Source: Malania oleifera
Taxonomy: Eukaryota; Streptophyta; Magnoliopsida; Santalales; Ximeniaceae
Assembly: GCF_029873635.1 (NCBI RefSeq)
Contig: NC_080421.1
Span: 39,909,120 to 39,973,119 of the forward strand
DNA length: 64,000 nt
Direction: 5' to 3'
Numbering within the stretch: position 1 is the stretch's first letter; every line of letters starts with the position of its first letter. The position numbers and the translations under genes are program-made. The notes beneath the pieces are model-generated. The model was not told the DNA's origin and searched no databases. It saw only the letters and a program-made list of their open reading frames with translations. Positions 59,401-64,000 of this stretch are shown here, one piece after another.

Positions 59401-62256
59401 ACATTTCTTTATCTAGTGCTTCCTTTGATCGTTCGATCTTTATCTGCAAAAAGGAGATAGTTGGGGCACATACAGTAGCACATGTTGGTGATATCATCAT
59501 AACTAGTAGTGATCAAAGTGGGATTGCATATGTTAAGTGGTGGTATCAAACTAAATTTCAAATCAAGCACTTCGGTACTCGGCATTACTTTCTTGATATT
59601 GAGATTGTACGATGTAGGGAAGGGTTGAATCTTTCTCAATGAATATATACCTTGGACTTGCTAAAGTGAGGTTCGTTAGTTGGGAGCTAAACTAAATGAT
59701 ACTCTTATGGATCCTAACATGAAGCTGTCTAGGGATTTTGTACTCAAACTATGAAGATAAAGATTGATATAAGCAGTTGGATGGAGAGTTAATCTACTTG
59801 ACTGTCACTAGACCTGGGGGATGGTGAGCCAGCTTAGCAGGAATCCCAAACATGAAACAACCACATTGAGATGAATTCTATCTGTATGATTTTGTGGTAC
59901 GTCAAAAATTCTCCTAGCAAAGGTTCAAATGTAATAAAAATTGTGAGATTGGGCTACTCTCATGCAGATTGGGCCAGCTGATGATTGACGGTTGCTGGAT
60001 ATTGTACATTTCTGAGAGGTGATCTCGTTACCTGGTGTAGCAATAAACAAACTACTACTGCTGTAGCAACCTCTAGTGCTGAAACAGAATACCTAACTAT
60101 GGCTTTTGAGTAAGCTTATGTGGTAGAAGTCTCTCATGTGACTGAGTCGCTTATGTTAGAGATGGAAATCTTGGTAACAAAACCAATAGACATGTTTTGT
60201 GATAATCAAGCTACCATTTATATTGCTAGCAATCCATTATTTCATGAGAGTATAAATCACAATAATTTGACAGTCATTTTGTGGAGGGTTGTGTTGAAAA
60301 AGGTCATGAAAACTCCATTTGTGATGTTTATGAGAGTGTCAAAAGAAAATCTGTTATTTTAGTAATTACTAATTAGGTTGTGAGTGAGGGTATTTTTGTC
60401 CTTAAGTTTTTTTATTCTTAATAATAGAGGGCAGACCTGGAGCTGTACATAAGGCTCCAAGAAACTGCAGCCTCTTTTTTTTCTCTTGTTTTCTTCTTCT
60501 TCTCTTTCCTTTTCTCTTTTTCTCTTCTTCTCTGCTCCATCTCTAACTTTACAACAGTATTAAGCATGAATCCCATACAATGATCTTTCAAACAAAGCAA
60601 AAAACAATTCTCCGCTACATAATACAATATTAAAAAATGGTACTCACCAGCTCATTAAGTAACTTGGGCTGTTCTTCAAACAAGCCAGCAAAGTGCTTCT
60701 TTTGAGCCGCCTCAAACTTAAAGGAATATCTTCCAGGGATGCCATACCATATTTTAGGAGCACCCACATGCAAATAACACAGTGAATATAAGTGGTGCTC
60801 TTCAACTTTCTGCCCCACAGAAATTGAATACACAAATCAAGAGAGAAAATCCACATCCAGAACAGCTAGAAAGGCATATGAAGCACTATAGGATGGAGGC
60901 ATGCACAAAAATGAAATTACCATAAATTTAACAGTGACCACAGAAGGTCCATTGAATCTTACCCAACAAAGTGATGAAAAACACATTCCCATGCGCAATT
61001 CAGGTAGCAAAACACCAGAAGCGTCACAGTTTTCAAAAGATAGTAGAGAACCAGGCCACTTAGAGATATTTTTTAAGTTCCAGCCAGAATCCAGATGGTC
61101 AACATGCTCAGGTGGCCTCACTGAACTGGATGCTACAGGAAATCTACTTCTAAAAGCTTTGGTTTTCAAATCAGAAGCACAAAGCACCTAAAACAACATG
61201 CCAGCATTACAAAAAAAAAGGGGCCTTATATAAGGAAAAGAAATTTTGGAAAATTCACTCTTTTTATCATTTTTTTTTTCCAACATACCTCAATTTCTTC
61301 ACTTGGATTCTCCACAATTCGCCAATATTCACCCTCAATGTTCTCCACAGATGGTTCCCACTGCTTCTCAAACATGGATGAGCTCACATTTAAATCCATA
61401 ACCTCACCTTTCTTGCAAAAATACTGCCCCTTGAAATCATCAGCATATTTCTTGAAAGTTTCCAGAGTGAAGTCTGGCCCAGATTCAAATTTAAGGCCCT
61501 TCATTTCCTGAAGTCCAGCTTCATCAGTTGCAGTACATCCATCAACAAATTGATACTCCAAATCCATTTTCCAACTTCTTCTTCTTTTCATTCCTTTACC
61601 TTCACAAAGTCTAGATATCCTTCCCTTTGAATACTGATGCTGAAGTTCATGAACCCTTTGAATTTGAGTGGAAAATCTAGAGCTTTTCCATCCTTCCTCT
61701 TCCTTAGTAAGGCATGATGGTTTCCATGAAGCAGGTGGAACAATTCGACAAATTCCATACAGCTCTGCTGTCTGACGAATGCTTGCAATATACTTAAATG
61801 TGTCGCTAAACTCCTATAATAAATAGGACAAAAGATCCTTCAGAAATACAATTCTCAACCAGCCAGTAAACTCCACATTCAACAAAAATAGTGGTAAAGA
61901 AATATGAAACAGAAAAAATAAGTACCAGTATTATATGTCCCAAGAAATACCTCTTCAGTTGGGTAAAATACAGGAGCCTCTTCAAGGACAGGCATGCATG
62001 CATCTCCTGGATGCCAACTTGCAGTGATCTGCTTAAAGATTTCAATGGAAGACAAGCATCTGAGCAACAGGGAGGACCTTCATATCATACTGCTCATAAT
62101 TTTTCTTGACCTGGTTGAAATATTGACTAGTACCAAAAAAATCATCTAACTTAACTAAAAATTAATTTACTTTTAAAATTCAACCTTCTGACAATTACGA
62201 CACTCTGAACATCCACGAGTCGGCACTTTGGGAAGGTAAGTTTTCGATGGAAGAGT
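50462..62256 (-). CDS. JmjN/JmjC/C5HC2 histone-demethylase-like gene (JMJ14/16/18/19 group), N-terminal exon(s) not found
   Basis: Seven exons, all phase 0 with GT-AG borders: 62256-62185, 62028-61951, 61813-61289, 61187-60963, 60809-60648, 52070-51702, 51388-50462, giving 785 residues. Jmj[52 protein letters not shown]. Jmj[71 protein letters not shown]5HC2 finger: [14 protein letters not shown] to [14 protein letters not shown] (51185-51290). The family removes methyl groups from histone H3 Lys4 in the nucleus using Fe(II) and 2-oxoglutarate. Oddly, the HxE iron motif reads KVE (His to Lys at the start of exon 60809-60648), while the second His (AYH) stays. The frame ends at TAA 50462-50464 after [11 protein letters not shown], and no FYRN/FYRC follows. 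It may be a diverged paralogue, a pseudoenzyme or a decaying copy. Start codon and N-terminal exon(s) are not seen and may lie beyond 64000. Confidence 0.85.
51389..51701 (-). other. Demethylase-like gene intron between JmjC and C5HC2 exons
   Basis: 313 bp, donor CTCCGG|GTAAGT, acceptor CTTATAAAG|GCA. AT-rich with a purine-rich middle; no repeat recognised. Confidence 0.85.
53000..55985 (-). other. Unclassified degenerate repeat-like sequence inside the intron
   Basis: Several short minus-strand frames (for example 53234-53503, 53547-54025, 55460-55687, 55812-56045) have a protein-like composition but are interrupted often. A LINE ORF1-type origin is possible because an RTE fragment follows directly to the right, but no motif proves it. 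It is also possible that part is old host sequence. Confidence 0.3.
55990..56660 (-). mobile_element. RTE-type LINE fragment (endonuclease end and linker)
   Basis: The minus strand preserves the order of a plant RTE-like polyprotein in mixed frames: [20 protein letters not shown] (near 56520-56580; consensus DFA..Y.L.IANT.F.K...HL.TF), then [15 protein letters not shown]-like text near 56110-56150 and [17 protein letters not shown] near 55995-56045. Frames change several times and no reverse-transcriptase core follows. 5' and 3' ends are missing. Confidence 0.65.
56680..57450. mobile_element. Possible non-autonomous DNA transposon (MITE-like)
   Basis: Non-coding block with repeated GGAATC/GATTCC phrases (GGGAATCATATTCC, GGGAATCTCATTCCC near the left; ATTCCATGGG, CATGGAATCAT near the right), typical of Harbinger-like MITEs in plants. 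It lies between two opposed RTE fragments. TIRs and a target duplication are not clear by eye. Confidence 0.35.
57600..58005 (+). mobile_element. RTE-type LINE fragment (C-terminal end)
   Basis: The plus strand carries the conserved tail of plant RTE elements: [15 protein letters not shown] (57630-57690; consensus WAIKKQHVQKMSVAEM), [36 protein letters not shown] and [16 protein letters not shown] (57920-57970), followed by CTTGTTGTTTTTGTA. It has a few frame changes and stops. The 5' part is missing. Confidence 0.75.
58800..60560 (+). mobile_element. Copia remnant (RT and RNase H, probable 3' LTR tail)
   Basis: The plus strand contains [20 protein letters not shown]-like text and [20 protein letters not shown] (59150-59290), [17 protein letters not shown] (about 59480-59520), [20 protein letters not shown] (59580-59640), then RNase H with [20 protein letters not shown] (60030-60090) and [20 protein letters not shown] (60190-60250). 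After 60370 a short non-coding tail with CTTCTTCTTCTCTTTCC may be LTR. It is truncated and broken in about five or more places. Confidence 0.75.
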
Positions 62257-62339
62257 CTGGAAAAAAATAAATAAATAAATAAATATTCAATATCAACAGG
62301 AATAAAAAATGAAAAGAAAAAAGTGTCGATTGGGGCTTA

Positions 62340-63625
62340 TTTTTCTTTTTTTACAAGTCCACTACAGTACATCAGCAACAACATTATACCCTTGGAAAAT
62401 GTTAACAGGGTTTAATAAAATTGGAAAAAATCTAACAAAGCAATAGGTCTCCCTCTCTATTTAAAATATATCTCATGTACTTCAGGTGACCATCATACCC
62501 CTATTAATTCACACTTACTAATATACAGTAATAAAACTAAGTGATAGGTAACACGCGCCCTCACGCTCCAATATAGATATCATATGCTCCTAGCTTTGTG
62601 ACAAATTTAACCCAGTAACCCTCAAAGGTTCAGTGAAGAAATCAGCTAGTTAGTACTGACTTCAAGTAAGCGGTTGTAATGAGCTTTTTGCACTAGTGTC
62701 TCTTGAACAAAATGAAAATCAATCTCAAATGTTTTGCCCTCTCAGGAAAGATCAGATTCGAGGTAATATGAATAGCAACTTGATTATCACATCAAATCCA
62801 TAGGCTAGGAATGTGATCAAGTTAACATGTCACTCAACCAAACAAGTTCAATAGTATGGGCTATGGCCCTGTATTCAGACTCAGCACTTGACCGTGCAAC
62901 CATGTTTTGTTTCTTAGTATTCCAAGATACAAAACACAGCACCCTATTATGGATCTTAAGACAGAGGTGGCCCAACCCAATCTGCATTTGTGTATCTCAA
63001 AACACGAGTGACCTCAGTCCTAATAAAAGAAACCTCTCCCAAATGCACCTTTAAGGAAAGTTAAGATGCGAACAATAGCACTTCAATGACACGTTCACAA
63101 CGAATCAAGGCCTGGCTCACAAAAATTGTTGTGAAAGACATGTTTCATGGAGTGATTATAAGGCAGTTTAACTTCTGAACAAGACACCCACATCTGGTAA
63201 TAATTTGCGTTTAGGATCCTAGGTGTATAAACAAGATTGGATCTTTATAGCTAGGTCTCATCCAAAAGGCCAAGAACATACTTCTTCAGAGACAAGACAG
63301 GCACCATACGAGAATTGGATGCTTCTCTGCCCAAGAATTATTTCAACAATCCCAAGTCTTTAGTTTGAAACATTGTTTGTAGAAAACGCTTCAAGCTTTG
63401 TATACCGTCAAAACTAGTAATAGCAATATCAGCCACATGCGCAACCAACAAAATCCTACCAACAACAGTATGGTCGTACGGTGGTAGGATACAAACTGAT
63501 CTATGACACATATCTACACGCACCAATGTTCAGTCTCCCTAAGCAAAAAACCCAAGTGATTGCTCCATATAGACTTCTTCCTACAGAACATTCCAACTTA
63601 CGCAAAGGCCAATAACAAGTGGTAG
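62340..63625 (-). mobile_element. Copia remnant (RT, RNase H, start of 3' LTR)
   Basis: The minus strand shows EEVYMEQSLGFFA (63560-63600), FLQTMFQTKDLGLLK (63338-63390), RNase H text around 62830-62990, LADFFTEPLRVTG (62600-62640) and FVTKLGAYDIYIGA (about 62570-62612), the usual end of copia pol, then GAGGGCGCGTGTTACC, which resembles the copia PPT and TGTTA LTR start. It lies upstream of the first exon recognised for the demethylase-like gene, so it may sit in an intron or in its 5' flank. Truncated, several breaks. Confidence 0.7.
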
Positions 63626-63759
63626 CTAAAAATAGATAAAACGATGAACTGATGAATGTTCAAGGACTGGAAAAACGCATTAGGGTAGTCCAAACCATAT
63701 ACCTATTTATATCCATTGGCAACAAACTGAGTGATGGAGAAACAACAATGGAGAATTTT

Positions 63760-64000
63760 AGGACCTGTCTAGCATCGTTTCTGCTTTTGTTTGTGTACAG
63801 TGAAGAACAGATTATGCAAACGTGTTTGTTTAAGCTGATGGTTTTCTGTTTCTGTTAACGATTTTCAGCTATTTGCAGAAAAACTAAAAATCAAATTTTA
63901 TCGTTTTTCAACAGTTGTTTTGGCAATTTGTGGCCAAAATATTTTAGTATCTAGATATAACTTCTTGGATTAATTCATTCATTTTATTCATAATTTTTAT
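63760..64000 (+). mobile_element. Possible hAT-like MITE end, runs off the right edge
   Basis: GGACCTGTCTAGCATCGTTT is close to the common hAT MITE start GGGCCTGTTTGGCAACGTTT, followed by alternating GTTTTCTGTTTCTG and CAGAAAAACTAAAAATC stretches as in such MITEs. The other end is not in the window or not clear. Confidence 0.4.

Larger units (their letters stand above)
52071..60647 (-). other. 8.6-kb intron of the demethylase-like gene, filled with transposon debris
   Basis: Splits the JmjC domain between LLNEL (exon ending 60648) and [13 protein letters not shown] (exon starting 52070). Splice sites CTG|GTGAGT and GATGCAG|GTC are good. The intron holds opposed RTE LINE fragments, a MITE-like block and a Copia remnant, listed separately. 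The part 52071-53000 is plain AT-rich sequence with a T run at 52722-52739. Confidence 0.85.

Noticed and set aside
1-64000. tRNA or rRNA genes
   Set aside because: No cloverleaf with both promoter boxes and no rRNA core was recognised; tRNA-like matches are primer-binding sites or the SINE fragment.

Overview
This window is plant nuclear DNA, most likely from a woody eudicot. Host genes have ordinary GT-AG introns, and the rest is AT-rich, heavily nested retrotransposon sequence of families typical of angiosperms: SIRE-type Copia, Tekay and other chromoviral Gypsy, Ogre/Tat, RTE-type LINEs and an Au-type SINE. No species can be named from sequence alone.

Layout. 1-5650: the 5' part of a Copia element (A, minus strand) with a small chromoviral Gypsy element (B, 1078-5314, 521-bp LTRs) inserted in its LTR. 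5690-7720: a decayed CC-NBS-LRR resistance gene (minus), followed by a SINE fragment. 8549-18689: a SIRE-type Copia element (C, minus) with a 2.3-kb solo LTR in its gag. 18690-19590: part of a Gypsy LTR (H). 19591-45636: the gag, leader and one long LTR of an Ogre/Tat element (D, minus), split by a 20.5-kb Tekay element (E, 23784-44320). E itself holds a complete-ended Tekay element (F, 28288-36522, perfect ACTCT target duplication) and a solo LTR (G, 38401-40738). So about 45 kb is one nested retrotransposon block, and every coding part in it is broken.

46435-62256 is the genic part. A three-exon gene on the plus strand encodes arabinose-5-phosphate isomerase (SIS plus two CBS domains), which makes the precursor for KDO in pectin. 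It looks intact. Facing it tail to tail is a JmjN/JmjC/C5HC2 histone-demethylase-like gene of the JMJ14/16/18/19 group. Seven exons can be read in one phase. Its N-terminal exon(s) are not found, no FYRN/FYRC region is seen, and the first iron-binding His of the JmjC core is Lys. One of its introns is about 8.6 kb long and filled with LINE, Copia and MITE-like debris. From 62340 to the right edge there is another Copia remnant and a MITE-like end.

No new multi-gene system was found. The points most worth a second look are the JmjC gene with a changed metal ligand, and a shared design in the LTRs of five element families: an array of short palindromic motifs, in four of them just upstream of a TATA box.
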